Assembly (NCBI RefSeq): GCF_028502605.1
Contig: NC_079232.1
Coordinates: 7,523,386 to 7,587,385 of the forward strand
Length of the DNA stretch: 64,000 nucleotides
Direction: 5' to 3'
DNA from: Trichoderma breve
Taxonomy: Eukaryota > Ascomycota > Sordariomycetes > Hypocreales > Hypocreaceae
In this document: positions 1 to 11,305 of the stretch, in pieces
Position numbering within the stretch: position 1 is the stretch's first letter
How the letters are laid out: the number at the start of each line of letters is the position of its first letter
Made by a program: the position numbers and the translations under genes
The notes under the pieces: model-generated
Databases searched by the model: none
Told to the model about the DNA's origin: nothing
Seen by the model: only the letters and a program-made list of their open reading frames with translations

Positions 1-1465
1 CTCGCATACCTCGAAGTCATTGTAACGGGAAAGCCAATGGTGTTTGCTTCTGGCTATGAGGCTCCTCAGCTTGCAAACATACTACGATGTAAGTGATGAT
101 TTGATTGAGAAGCTTTTCTTTGGACTCCAAAATTTGACCATGATAAGATTACGCAGGATACACGGACAAGTTGAGCGGTGAGAGCTACCCATTAGAAGAT
201 GGACTTCTTAAAGTGAGTCTCTAGCAACTAGTACCCAGATGGTCCTCAGATGTATAAGTCCGTGGGTGCTAAACAATCACAGATGGTCGTACACGAGCCC
301 CTTGGTGTTTGCGCCGCCATAACAGCCTTCAACAGTCCCATGATTCTTTTTGCCTTGAAAGTAGCACCAGCTCTCGCCTCAGGGAACGTAATGATTGTCA
401 AGGCTAGCGAGTTTAACCCGTTGTCATCGCTGCGTCTGGCAGAACTCGCTACAGAAGCAGGGCTACCGGCCGGCGCCATCAACGTCTTGATCGGCGGTGC
501 AGATGTGGGAAATGCTCTCGCTACTCATAAGCATATTCGAAAGATTAGTTTCACGGGCAGTGTCGCTACGGGCAAGAAGGTTCAGATTGCAGCGACCGAA
601 TCCAACTTGAAGCGGGTGACTCTGGAATTGGGAGGCAAGTCACCGGTCGTCATCTTCCGAGATGCCGACTTGAACAATGCCGTCCGAGCTGCCTCTAATT
701 TTCTGGCTTTCAATGGCCAGGGCTGCATCTTAGGGACGCGTATACTTGTTCAAGAGGAGATATCGGTCACCTTCCTAGAAGCATTGAGGCAGCTCATTGA
801 GGAGCATACCAAAACGTTGGGCTCGGATCCAATGGAACTCTCCACGTTATCATGCCCTATATTTCACGTACAACAACACAAGAGAGTTGCTGAATTTCTT
901 GATTTGGGGAAACAAGAGGCCGAAGTTTTCGTTGGGGGGTCGGTTTGCCAACACCCGGGGCTCTATGTGGAGCCCACCGTTTTCGTCAATCCCAAGCCAG
1001 CTGCGAGGATCCTGCACGAGGAGATCTTTGGGCCGGTAGCCGTTGTCCAGACATTCAAGACTGAATCCGAAGCAATCGAAATGGCGAATGATACGGAATA
1101 CGGGCTCGGCGCATTTATACATACTAATGATATCAGCCGTGCGCTTCGAGTAGCATCCAAAATCCAGTCGGGCACGGTTTCAATCAACACGACTGAGAAT
1201 ATGAGCCCTCAAATGCCATTTGGGGGGAGCAAAAGTATGTTGAAACTGCACCTTCTCCAGCAAAGTACCAAGTTCTATTAGCTGATGGTAATTAGACAGT
1301 GGCTTGGGGCGCGAGAACGCACGATATGCGCTGATGGCTTATACGGAGCCGAAGTCAATCTTTATCAGGTATCTGGCTAACCCTCTATGCTGAAAGATGC
1401 AGATCATCACCACAGCTGTTATTATTCTAACAATTGACTTCAGGACACTTGGAGAGATGGAATGA
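1..1465 (+). CDS. Aldehyde dehydrogenase, NAD(P)-dependent (5' end outside the window)
   Basis: Aldehyde dehydrogenase superfamily enzyme, expected to oxidise an aldehyde to the acid in the cytosol. I read five exons: 1-88, 148-212, 250-1234, 1296-1368 and 1444-1465. Seen: the acceptor ending at 147 gives the conserved stretch RYYAGYTDKL, and the acceptor at 1295 restores the GGSKNSGLGRENARYAL tail that the unspliced frame loses. Catalytic residues are present: Glu in LELGGKSP and Cys in FNGQGCILGT, plus EIFGPV near the C-terminus. The start codon and N-terminal cofactor region lie left of position 1. Uncertain points: the second intron (213-249) is only 37 nt, and the last junction is optional; without it the frame stops at 1393. 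The substrate cannot be told from the sequence. It faces the same way as the SDR downstream, and both could act in polyketide tailoring. Confidence 0.88.
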
Positions 1466-2204
1466 ATGGGGAGTTCTCGGCTCATATTGAAGATGGTACA
1501 TGAACAGGGTGACCCGTATTTCGCTGTCGAAGAAAAGGTAGCTAGCATCTGCAGTTGGGAGTATCAATAATCTGAGCCTCAATAGAATCAGCTATTCTGA
1601 TGATCATTCCTTCAATCTTTCGTAAATATAACTTATTTATGATCTTTGTTGAAAAACCACAGCTATTTAAACGCGATGCACACTATAGGGAAATCTTGTT
1701 TCATGTCAACATTGAAAGCCAGACATGGGCTAATGTTGGCGGTGATCGTTGACGTTAGTAGTCATATGTCGGACAACGAATCTGCGTCCTTCAGAGCGAA
1801 ATACCATAATTAGGTAGTCCCGGATTCCAAAGTATTTATTTAGTGGAATTTAGCTTGTGCGGAACCAACTCCAACATATCTCTGTCGGAATTATTCCCTG
1901 ATTGAGCGTCCATAACGATGCTTCGTCAGCAGAAAGCCAAGTTTCGCTACAGATTTCTCCAATGTACGAAATGAGTCTATACCCTGAGCGGCGAAATAGT
2001 TGACTCAATATGTGCCAAGTAATAGAAGGTAATTAACTCGGCCAATCTCGTGTGAGCAACCCAGTGTAAACCTACCAAATCCTTAATAAGCCTCCCTATA
2101 TCCCACCTCCGACGCGAGAACGTGAAGCTACAGTAACCGAACAGTTACACTCGCATGAACCCCAAATAACACTAGGAGAATACCATCGTATACTGCCAAT
2201 TGTC
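1466..2204. other. Intergenic region upstream of the SDR gene
   Basis: 739 bases with no supported gene. It holds the 3' flank of the aldehyde dehydrogenase and the promoter side of the SDR. I see no tRNA, repeat array or conserved coding frame. Confidence 0.6.
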
Positions 2205-3079
2205 ATGTCTTTTGCATCCCGTGTTTTTGCCATTACTGGCGGCGCCTCTGGCATGGGCCTAGCTGTCGCAAAGCTTCTTTCGAAACAAGGAGCGGCCGCG
2301 GTTTGTGTTGGCGATTTGAACAAGAAGAACTTTGAATCAGCTACTAAAGAGATTCGTGGTGAGAATCCCGACACTGCCATCGACATGTCCGCTCTCGACG
2401 TGTCCAAGTCAGCAGCTGTGGAAGAGTGGATTTCCAGCATCGTACACAAGTACGGCCGACTTGACGGTGCCGCCAATGTAGCGGGCGTACCCCAAGTTGC
2501 TAGGCAGAGTAGTGAAGCTGGACCAACCCTGCTGGACGAATCCGACGACATGTGGCGTCTGCACATGGGAGTCAACCTGGATGGCGTCTTCTACTGTACA
2601 CGCAGCCAGGTGAGAGCCATGACAGCCCTGCGTCACAAGGGAGATAGTACGGAGAGATCCATCGTTAATGTGTCAAGTATGGCGGCTTTGAGGAATGGAG
2701 CCTCGTGTTTGAGTTACGGCGTGGCCAAAACTGCCGTTGTATCTTTGGGTGCTCGTATCGCGAAAGATGTTGCGCCTTTTGGCATCCGCGTCAATACAGT
2801 TCTTCCAGGTAATTAATCCACTTCCATGCTTCCTTCTATTTGCCTTGAAAACACAACCAAGTATGATGAGACCAGCACCTAACTGCATCAAAACATTCAG
2901 GTGCTACAAACAGTCCCATGCTTTCACAATTCTTCCCTAGAGACGCCAAAAGCATTGTGGCAACTCTGGGATATGATGTATTGGAGCCGGAGGATATTGC
3001 TCGAACCATTGTTTACCTTCTCAGCGATGAATCTAAGAAGATTTCTGGAGTCGCACTCCCAGTCGGAAGTGGACATTGA
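2205..3079 (+). CDS. Short-chain dehydrogenase/reductase (classical SDR)
   Basis: NAD(P)-dependent oxidoreductase of about 260 residues. Exons are 2205-2808 and 2901-3079, with a 92-nt intron whose removal continues the frame as PGATNSPML to the stop at 3077-3079. Seen: an N-terminal Rossmann fingerprint TGGASGMG; the NVAG motif (usually NNAG); the active-site Ser in NVSSMAAL; the YxxxK motif in SYGVAKTAV; and a C-terminal S(D/E)E...SG segment typical of the family. Length is normal. Fungal SDRs of this type reduce ketones or oxidise alcohols in secondary metabolism; the substrate is unknown. Start chosen at the first ATG, 13 residues before the glycine-rich turn. Confidence 0.92.
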
Positions 3080-3531
3080 GGTTTAGCTTAGTGACTTAGG
3101 TGATAGAGGTGCGGTGTGAGAAGCAGCAGCTGGATGGAAGTATCATCAAGAGATGTGAAATAAAACAAGTGAATTTCTCTGCTTTGGAGCACTCATTGTA
3201 GCACATATTTCTCGTTATGTTTCTTGCTGTTGCAGCTATTGCAGCTCCTCCCATGCCGCCATCTGTGAGGAGCCGGGTTGAGTAGAGAAGAGTGAAGAAG
3301 GATAAGAACACTGTAGTTTCTTCTTCATAAGTAGTACGCAGTTAGGTTGGGATGACTGTATTGGTTCTATAACTCATATTCAAGCACCAAGTTACGTCAT
3401 TCGATATTTACGGACATTCACTTCTAAAAACCCATCGTATTGCAGAATATTCACTCTCACGAGTGGCTTCAAAGTCTTAAAGTTCAAGTGAAGCTAAACT
3501 TGATGATATCTGATGTATACTAGGTATGTAA
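3080..3531. other. Intergenic region between convergent genes
   Basis: 452 bases between the 3' ends of the SDR (plus) and the hydrolase (minus). No gene, repeat or clear terminator structure seen. Confidence 0.6.
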
Positions 3532-4947
3532 CTAAGAAGGAGGTACATTGGCATTAATTGCAGCATTCACGAGATTGGTTGCCTGATAACCCAGAATCAG
3601 CCCTTTCTTCACAGCCGCACTTGAAGCGACCTTCATTTTCGTCACGTAGTCCTTATTCGTGGGGTACAAGCTCTTCAGTGTTTCATCAGAAAAGTTCGTC
3701 CTCACCCCTATGAATGTTCCGTTGTAAGCGGCAATTGGCACCGTGATCTCTGGCTGTCGAGCGCCGCCCTTGGTGTTGTTATAGCTGTCGCGGATGTAGT
3801 CAACACCGAGGGGCATGGATGCCGAAGGTCCAATTTCCATCAGCGGGAATGTTGGGGGTGGAATTCCTGTGCGGATCCAACGAGACGCGTGCCGATAGGC
3901 GGCATCCAGTGGTGGCAACCAGCTGACAGGATCTGCCGTGGCGGAGTTGACTGGGATTTTGTTCGGGAGCTGATCTGATATCGCTAAGGCTGCGGTCTTC
4001 TGTAACACCAGCAGATTTGCGTGGGCTCCACCAGTGTTTTCCCAGTATCGATACAAGGCCGTGTCTGGCTGGCGACATCCTTGCACATACACATACAGAG
4101 CCTCCGATTCCGTGTTGATTTGATGAACAGGTATCTTCAGGTCTGTGCGAATGCGCGTTGGCACTGCTGGTGCCAAGGCAGTGGTGCCGGTGTATGGGGC
4201 ACCAATCAGCCGGCTGAAGTCAGAAGCTTGGCCAAAAGAAATAACAGGGATGAGAGCATCAAAGGCGTTGCTCATGGGTTGGACGCCGTTGGCATAAGCG
4301 TTCAGTCGGATACCGGACTGAGATTCGCCCGTGCCAATGATATTCTTGGCTTTCAAGCCAGGAATCAGACCCGACTTGAGAAGGTTTGCTGCCTGCGTAT
4401 AAATGTCGTACGAATATCTGTCATCAGGCACGTTTAAACTGCCATAGCGTGCCGGGTCCCATTCAGTCAGTCCCAGAGGCGCCATTCCAGTTACATTTTG
4501 GTAGCCAACGATTCCCACTATTTGAGCAGAAACACCGACAAAGGCATAGCCGGCGTCGTACACTCCAGGACCATCAGATATCATGAGATCGTAACCTGCA
4601 GAAACGTTGATCCATTCAAGAATGGCGTCACCGTTGAAGTCGGACTCTTTGGCAGGTCGGCGGATGAGAATGCGCGTCTTGTAGTTTGCGGGGTCGATTG
4701 GAACCAGAGTCCATTTCCCGTCGATAGTAAGATTTCCAGTTACGTTGTAGCGTAACGCTTGACCACTAATGAAGTACTCTTCTTCAACGTAGCCGATGTC
4801 TGAAATGTCGCCAACCCAGGCAGAGAAAGGGTGTCCATGAGTGCCACCTGTGATTGGCCCTTCAATGGTGGGTATTACCGGTGGTTGATGCCCTCTAGTT
4901 GAAGCCATAACCGCTGGCAAGAGCCAGAGTAATGCAAAGAGCTTCAT
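3532..4947 (-). CDS. Secreted alpha/beta-hydrolase (Abhydrolase_10-like)
   Basis: Predicted secreted esterase/hydrolase of 471 residues in one exon. Seen: a signal peptide (Met-Lys-Leu-Phe followed by a hydrophobic run ending at AVMAS), a nucleophile elbow GTGESQSG around residue 213, several Asn-X-Ser/Thr sites, and a long N-terminal beta-rich half. The order of motifs resembles the fungal family annotated as alpha/beta hydrolase domain-containing proteins (Pfam Abhydrolase_10); the family name is from memory. The ATG at 4947 is the first ATG of the frame and places the hydrophobic core correctly for secretion. The substrate is unknown. A role in detoxifying or trimming a secreted metabolite is inference only. 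Confidence 0.85.
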   Translation of the reverse strand: MKLFALLWLLPAVMASTRGHQPPVIPTIEGPITGGTHGHPFSAWVGDISDIGYVEEEYFISGQALRYNVTGNLTIDGKWTLVPIDPANYKTRILIRRPAKESDFNGDAILEWINVSAGYDLMISDGPGVYDAGYAFVGVSAQIVGIVGYQNVTGMAPLGLTEWDPARYGSLNVPDDRYSYDIYTQAANLLKSGLIPGLKAKNIIGTGESQSGIRLNAYANGVQPMSNAFDALIPVISFGQASDFSRLIGAPYTGTTALAPAVPTRIRTDLKIPVHQINTESEALYVYVQGCRQPDTALYRYWENTGGAHANLLVLQKTAALAISDQLPNKIPVNSATADPVSWLPPLDAAYRHASRWIRTGIPPPTFPLMEIGPSASMPLGVDYIRDSYNNTKGGARQPEITVPIAAYNGTFIGVRTNFSDETLKSLYPTNKDYVTKMKVASSAAVKKGLILGYQATNLVNAAINANVPPS

Positions 4948-5867
4948 GGTCAATACCAAGGGAATGGAACCCCGCGTATGTGCTTTTTTTTTTTTTCCAA
5001 AAATAAAAAGATATTACTTGTCTGACAAGAATGAGACAATTGCAATTGTTATACTATGCATTTTTTCCCCCGAACATTTGGTTCATGAAGCAGTAGTTAA
5101 ATACAATGCAGCCAGACAACGACAAACAATAATCGATCATCTCGAAATTAAACAGGAGTTCACGCCCATGGAATTCTCAAGTTACCAATTTGGGTAATTT
5201 TCGCGATGTGTGTAGGTTGCTTGGTTGCTCCGCCTGGCACAACGCCAATGCCAATTAGCTAGGCTCTGAGATCCACTGCATGGGGACATGGAAACCAATT
5301 AGATACGAACATCGAGATACTATAGTGCTCATTTACCATATTGGGTATTCGACACGATTTTTGCAGGAAGCTAAGAACAATGGAGATCACTCCTGAAGAA
5401 TACGTAACTATCGCGGAGCGCCTCGTTTACCGCCTAGCCCTCTGAAGCCCTCCATCTCTATCGTAGGCAGGAGACAGTGTATGGTCCATATACGGTAATC
5501 TTCCCGTTCACGGAATAGAAAGTGGGAGTGCATTGTCTTGAATTACCGACCTATATTTTTACACCACACAACTCCAATTCTATGTTCCCCATATTCGATA
5601 GGTGGATACTAAGTGAAGCGTGATACTTACCGTATGATGTTTACAAAGAAAGGCTTATCTTTGGTCTTGATAACATCTGTAAATATATAACCAAGGTTCT
5701 GGTGGCCAAGAGTTATGGTTTTCTGGGATGTTGTACTCTACACGATACGTCAATCGGATGGATGTCTGTATTCCATATATCTATCGAGAAACACATTCTG
5801 TGAGGAAGTTACAGTATTTGAACTCTCTTCAAGGCTCTCTTTGTGTCATCTATATGGTTCTGTGAGA
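4948..5867. other. Intergenic region with a short T tract
   Basis: Promoter of the hydrolase, with a run of about 14 T at 4983-4996, followed by about 800 bases in which I see no supported gene. Short ORFs here have no recognisable content. Confidence 0.55.
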
Positions 5868-7971
5868 CTACCGAGCTACCGTCTCAACCTGGGCCTCTGC
5901 TAGTAAGGGAAGCCTTGGCCTATCATCAGCAATAGCTTGAGCCTGATCCCGCTGATCATCTTCCAGAGCCAGCAACGAAACGATCTTGACGGCAAAGATC
6001 ACTCGCGATGCATCGCCACAATATGAATTGGTCTCTCGGATATATCGAGCAGCGTGCAGGATGGATGATGCTTGAGTATATATAGACGATTGCAAGGCTA
6101 CCACAGCAGAAGTTGGTCCACCAAGGTTAGTCTGTGGAGGCTTCGACAATGCGATGAGCAATAAAATGTGCTGAGTGATGATGGTTAGAGCGTTGAAGAG
6201 GGCGATGGCACCGGCGGCGTGTGTATCGCCGTAGATGAAGGGACCTTGCGACACGGCCAGTGTCAAAGACTCTGCTGATATCGATGTGTCCTCGAAACTG
6301 AGTGGTCTAGCGATGCGAGGAATTGTAATATCCTCTCCCACATACTCTTTCCACCAGGCCACAAGATTCACCACGACACGATTGACTGCCACTTCTATCT
6401 CTAACTTTTGCTTCCTAGGCAAATCTTGAATAGCGCGGATTCCATCACGAATATTCGAAGCAGGCTCGTCAACCTGAGGGAGGTGAACCTCGCGGAGAAA
6501 TACAAAAGCAACATCAACGATACGATCCCAAGGTGCCTTAGGCTCTTGTGCAAATGGCACTTGGCACCAATCAACAGTAGCAAACTTTGCCGATTTGTTT
6601 CGGAGGATAGCTTGGAAGGCCTGCGGTGATGAGTTAGTATTTATGGGAAGGCATCTTCGCTGCGGCTTGTGGAAGAAAAAAAAGAAAGGATTTTAAAAAA
6701 AAAAAAGGTTTGAGGTGCATTCCTTACCTCGAGAGAACGAACGGATCGAAACATTTTATGTTGGATCCCAAAGGAACAGGCATGTGGGCCGATGGCCTGA
6801 AGTATATCGCAAGCTATATTGAGGTGCTTCAGGCCTGCGTCAGGAGTGGCGCCTTGCATCTGTTCAAAGTAGGCAAACATCATGGGTACATAGATCATGT
6901 TGCAATGACCGTTTTCATCTATAGAGAGAGAGGACGACGAGGCATTTGAACTATTCCCTAGCGCCTTTGTATCCCAAGGACGCCTGTGGCCTGAGTCGTG
7001 AAGCGACATGCGATAGCTCTCTAGTGCGGCAAGGTACCAATGAAGTGCATCCGCAGCAGTAGCGTTATCACTATTTGAGACGGCATAATAGATGAGAGCT
7101 GCTGCACGAATTGAGAATTTGACAGACGGCGACGTCGTTGTGGCCATGATGTTGGGTAGCTCAAATACCCATGAGCGCTGGGGACGCCTGGAACTTGTAA
7201 TTAAATCGACGAATATGCCCACAAGGTGGTATTCATTATTACAAATGTCAGCCAACAATGGATGGAATGGAAGCTGCCCTTGCGCGTTGGCCATATTGAG
7301 TAGAGCCTGGTCGAGATCTGGCTGTGTGGTGAAGTCGTTTGAGTCAGGGTCAAGGAAGAGTGTCTCTTCCAGATATTCTGGCGTTTCTAGAAACGGGATT
7401 CCTGGGGATTCATCTGCGGGTGACACGGCAATTAAAGAAAATCCGTTGGTAGTCGACGGGCAAGGCGAAGGACGCTCGCTAGCTGATTGAGCCGGTGAGC
7501 AGTCATCTGGATTCTCAATACTCTCCTGAATATTGGTAGGCGTAGGGGATTTTGCTCTGCACTTTGCAGCCTTGGCGCGTCGGCCACTCTCGCGTTTCAA
7601 TATCTTGCTGGTCATGTCCAGGAATACGGCGCCACGTATGGGTCCAGAGCAAGAGAGACCTAAGCGCGAGCATTGTCTGCAGCAAGGAACGCGCTCATCA
7701 CACTGTCGTAGAGAGGCATCTGTCAATCTTTGCATGCATACGCGTGTAGATTGGTAGAAGGTGGAAGAATGTGGTGATGGGAAGAATATCCATCATGAAT
7801 GGCAAGGAACGCCAGGATGTAACATGATCACGGCATAGGTATATAGAGGTCTGTCATCCCTCAATTAAAAAAAAAAAAAAAAAAAAAAACAAAACCAAGA
7901 CTTACTTTGACGTGCCGTTGTAAGCATTGCTTGCAGCCTCTGCTACGAGCTGGACGTGAGTTTTGCGGCAT
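5868..7971 (-). CDS. Zn2Cys6 transcription factor with Fungal_trans_2-like domain
   Basis: Nuclear regulator of about 597 residues. Exons (minus strand): 7971-7906, 7702-6728 and 6620-5868; all junctions are phase 0. Seen: the first intron splits the zinc cluster. Exon 1 carries Cys-x2-Cys-x6 and exon 2 supplies the remaining four cysteines, giving C-x2-C-x6-C-x6-C-x2-C-x6-C near residues 13-40. Known: the central and C-terminal regions (HPLLADICNNEYHLVG, RAAALIYYAVSNS) resemble the PF11951 regulatory domain. Odd: both introns carry long A/T homopolymers (23 A at 7867-7889 and about 12 A near 6700-6711 on the plus strand), which may hamper assembly or splicing. It lies in tandem with a second regulator 561 bp upstream. 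Target genes are unknown; a cluster-specific role is inferred from position. Confidence 0.88.
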
Positions 7972-8532
7972 GCCGCCTCGTGTGGACAGCCAGCGTTGTC
8001 GAGAGATTGGTGAAATCGTATCCTGTAGACTTGTCGTTGGTACTTTGGTTTTGTGTAGATGAAAAAAAAGTAGACAAAGAAAGATTAGAAGTGACTGAGA
8101 GGGTTCCATTGCTGTGCGATTGACGAAGAGGGAGGGGCCCCCTTGAAATTGCCGACGCCGGCCGCGTAACAACTTTTAGTGGCGAGGAACTGCATAGTCT
8201 GGTCTATAATAGCCCATCCACCAACTCTAGAACCGTTAGGATGGCCGACTTCCCCATGGGGCTCACATTAGCGCTGTAGAGTAACCTTCTTGGCCTCCTT
8301 GTGTTCTTGTAGCTAGCAGATCCGCGGATCCGTGCAAACACAAGCACCATCGTAACCACAAGACACCTACTGTTACGTACCCCTGCTCGTCTCAGGATTA
8401 TAGTACATCGTTCTTGGTAGTAGTACCAATAGGTGCCCACAACATAGACCGTCTTATAGACAGTCAAGTCTACATTCTTCCCGTGTTGAGGTCTGTTTTG
8501 TTGCACTGAATGCTAGCTCCGTCTTCACTTTG
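7972..8532. other. Intergenic region between the two regulator genes
   Basis: 561 bases that serve as promoter of the downstream Zn2Cys6 gene and 3' flank of the upstream one. No supported gene; short ORFs here look like chance frames. Confidence 0.55.
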
Positions 8533-9866
8533 TCATTTCAACGAACCGCCCCGACTGGCAAACCAAGCCTCCAACTCTGGAATTCCCACTGCTGCGGACA
8601 GCAACATCTTTCCAAACAGGTCGACATCACCGGCCTTTGCTTCACTTAACATTATAGTGAATTGCCCGTCAATGATGAGGAAATGATTTCTCTGTCGCCA
8701 AGCGTTTCTAAAATCCAACGCTGTCTCCGCCTGCCATAGATGCTCTGACACCATCCACGAGTGGCACAGGCCCAGCCGTCCATCGCACTGGTACAGGTTC
8801 TGGCTGCCTGTGAGCACTCGATACGCCTGTAGAAAGAAAAAGGTAAATAAGAGCGTCCGCCGTGCAGATTCTTGGAAGATCCAGTCTTTCCACAGATCCG
8901 AGAGCGTGGCTAGACAGCACTCGGCGAAACGGTCTGAACAATTTCCCTCGGTGTCGAAGATGACGTGCGCAAGGAGGCCGATGGCAGAGGTCTCGAGAAT
9001 TGGAATGGTGCGCTCGCCTGATGCTCGAGCGCTTATGTTGCCATCAAAGAGGCGGATAATCTGGTAGAGGAGTAGAGCTTGGGTGTGAGCGAGGCTGTCC
9101 ATTGGCGTCGTTGGTAAAGGCTCGCACAACAAATCCTGCACTCGAGACTCGATGCAACGAAGGATGACGGGTGCATTTGCTTGGTTCTTTGCCAAATAAA
9201 GTGCACAAGAAGAAATGGCGTCTATTTGTTAATGGTGTTAGCTACGTTGGATCCGATAACGACACAAAGAAATGCTCTCGTACCTTGCATCGAACGCGGC
9301 ATGCTGTCGGCATAGAGCAGTGGGTGCGACCACGGTGTCTGCATCTCCATCACCATGGTCCTGGGTGCTTTCTGTATTTGATCCAAAGAGAACTGAAGTC
9401 TTCTCGCGACAACCTCTGTCAGTCGATCATGAAGTCCCTTGGTGGCTGGCGCCGTTAGCATGGACGGTTGCTGCACAACATCGTAGTCATGACTCTCAGC
9501 ACCGTAGTCGAGAGTAGCAAGATCGCTAAGAAATGTATGCATATTGTGCTCGCTGGACTCTTGATCTACGGCCCCAACAGATCCGAATTGGCAGGCCATT
9601 GGCTTAGCTCCCTCCGTACAGTCATCGCCCAAGGGGCCATGAGGAACAGGCACGTCCTGCAATGGCTCCGGCCCGAATGCAGCACGACTAGAGGCCTTGA
9701 CCTTGGCCTGCGGCGTACGTGACGGATACTCGCACTGAATCTGTCGCTGCGAGCATCTCAAACACGCCGGGACGGCAAAATCGCAGCGGCGCTTGGCCTT
9801 GATGCATGCCGCGCAACTCTTCTTTCGAGGTGGTGGGTTGTAGCGCTCACGAGCCGTAAAGGACAT
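8533..9866 (-). CDS. Zn2Cys6 transcription factor, AflR-like layout
   Basis: Nuclear regulator of 423 residues in two exons, 9866-9284 and 9221-8533, separated by a 62-nt intron that joins SMPRSMQ to DAISSCALYL. Seen: an N-terminal zinc cluster C-x2-C-x6-C-x6-C-x2-C-x6-C at residues 18-46 (KSCAACIKAKRRCDFAVPAC), followed by a basic/proline linker. There is no long PF04082-type middle domain, and the C-terminal part is helical (ALLLYQIIRLFDG, TSAIGLLAHVIFDTEG). That layout resembles pathway-specific activators of the AflR kind. The shared promoter with the NmrA-like gene carries three CGG-N4-CCG inverted sites, which fit a Zn2Cys6 dimer, so autoregulation is a reasonable inference. Confidence 0.9.
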
Positions 9867-9922
9867 GGTTGGTCGGTCAAGGCTCTGGAGAGCATGTCGT
9901 GTCTATGAGCCACAACTTTCGC

Positions 9923-9932
9923 CGGAATCCCG
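9923..9932. promoter_or_regulatory. CGG-N4-CCG site 1
   Basis: CGGAATCCCG inside GCCGGAATCCCGCCG, 57 bp upstream of the AflR-like gene start. It is an inverted CGG pair with 4-bp spacing, the classic geometry for Zn2Cys6 dimers. Occupancy is inferred. Confidence 0.55.
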
Positions 9933-10050
9933 CCGCCAGCTGATGGATGAGTCTGGACGAGCAGTTCTATGAAAACCGAGTAGTAAGTTGTGATTGTAAG
10001 AGATAAGATTAATGTTGTGAGCTTCTGCCTGCTGGTGATGTAAAGTGGGT

Positions 10051-10068
10051 TCGGCGGAATTCCGCCGA
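10051..10068. promoter_or_regulatory. CGG-N4-CCG site 2, 18-bp perfect palindrome
   Basis: TCGGCGGAATTCCGCCGA is its own reverse complement over 18 bp and contains CGG-AATT-CCG. It lies near the middle of the divergent promoter between the AflR-like gene (start 9866) and the NmrA-like gene (start 10382). This is the strongest candidate operator in the window. Confidence 0.7.
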
Positions 10069-10120
10069 CTAATACATATGTACATGTACGTACTCTGAAT
10101 CAACTACCAGCTTTCGTAAC

Positions 10121-10136
10121 GGGCGGATTTCCGCCC
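10121..10136. promoter_or_regulatory. CGG-N4-CCG site 3
   Basis: GGGCGGATTTCCGCCC is a 16-bp palindrome except at its two central bases, with the same CGG-N4-CCG core, 246 bp upstream of the NmrA-like start. Confidence 0.6.
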
Positions 10137-10381
10137 ACCAGCTAGTAAATCCTCTACGGACGACGATTCATAAGCTAATCTCAGGAAATTTCGTAGCGGA
10201 GACATTCACAATGTTTTACATCACGGCAATCGTTCAGATAATACACTTTGCAATGAATATATTAGCGGGCGTGCGTCTCGCTCAGAAGACTGATATGGGC
10301 TGAACTCATCACAACGACCTGCCACCAACTAAAACAAAGCAAATATTACACCTCTCAGTTTTTTTATACGGCTAAATCAGA

Positions 10382-11305
10382 ATGGCTCAACCGAAAGTCT
10401 TCGTTTGCGGTATCACCGGCACACAAGGCGGCGCCGTTGCTCGCAGACTTCTCTGCGAGAATGTCGCAGTAACGGCTCTCGTCCGTGACCTGTCTTCGCC
10501 TCAAGCACAATCTATCGAGGCCCTCGGCGCCAAGCTCTTCCCTGGAAATTTCGACGACATATCTGCTCTTGAACGAGCCTTGGCTGGCTGCACTGCTGCC
10601 TTTCTCAACTTCAGTCCCGACTTCAATGACTGGACCGCTGAGCTGCGCTGGGCAAAATCCATCATCGCCGCTGCACGGGATGCAGGGGTAAAACACATCT
10701 TGTACTCTAGTGGATTTGCCGTAAACGCCCCCGAGAAACTTCAACACTGGGACCCAGACAGCGTCATGGCTATAGTTCTGCTCTCGAAACAGAGCATCGA
10801 GAAGGAAGTGCGTGATGCGGGCTTCAACTACTGGACCATACTGCGGCCAGGCAACTTCATGGCAAACTACCTGCCGCCGAAAGTCATCATGTATGGCGAT
10901 CTTCCGCAGTCAGGAATATGGCACACTGCTCTGCTGAAAGAGACCACGCTGCCCATGGTAGACGAGGACACCATTGGCCGCTTCGCATCTGCCGCAATTC
11001 TTAACCCTACCAAGTTTACCGGCCAAGAGATTGAGCTTGCCGACGAGCTCCTTCGCCCTGAGCAGATTCTTGAAAGACTCTCAGCCACTGCTGGACGACA
11101 ACTGAAGGCCGAGTATATGTCAGATGCCTCTATCGAGGAGAAAAAGAGCAACCCTTTCATTCTCGGACAGTTTGCAATGCGTGACATGGTTCAATTCGTC
11201 GACATGGACAAGGTTCAAAGCTGGGGAGTTCCAATGAGCTCGTTTTCTGCATTTCTCGAGAGAAACAAAGAATTTGTTAAGAAGACTTATCAACAGGCGG
11301 CATAA
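10382..11305 (+). CDS. NmrA-like NAD(P)-binding protein
   Basis: Single-exon protein of 307 residues, atypical SDR of the NmrA/isoflavone-reductase-like group. Seen: N-terminal GITGTQGGAV (GxxGxxG dinucleotide site), a basic residue after the second beta strand (LVRD), and the NmrA-type core HILYSSGFAV ... LRPGNFMANYLP. Known: family members are either redox sensors that bind transcription factors or true reductases acting on cluster intermediates. The canonical Tyr-x3-Lys pair is not evident, which slightly favours a sensor role. It is transcribed divergently from the AflR-like regulator and shares its operator-like sites, so co-regulation is likely. Confidence 0.9.
   Translation: MAQPKVFVCGITGTQGGAVARRLLCENVAVTALVRDLSSPQAQSIEALGAKLFPGNFDDISALERALAGCTAAFLNFSPDFNDWTAELRWAKSIIAAARDAGVKHILYSSGFAVNAPEKLQHWDPDSVMAIVLLSKQSIEKEVRDAGFNYWTILRPGNFMANYLPPKVIMYGDLPQSGIWHTALLKETTLPMVDEDTIGRFASAAILNPTKFTGQEIELADELLRPEQILERLSATAGRQLKAEYMSDASIEEKKSNPFILGQFAMRDMVQFVDMDKVQSWGVPMSSFSAFLERNKEFVKKTYQQAA

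Noticed and set aside
8204..8506. 100-codon minus-strand ORF between the two regulators
   Set aside because: No domain, no plausible splice partners; composition looks like promoter DNA read in a chance frame.
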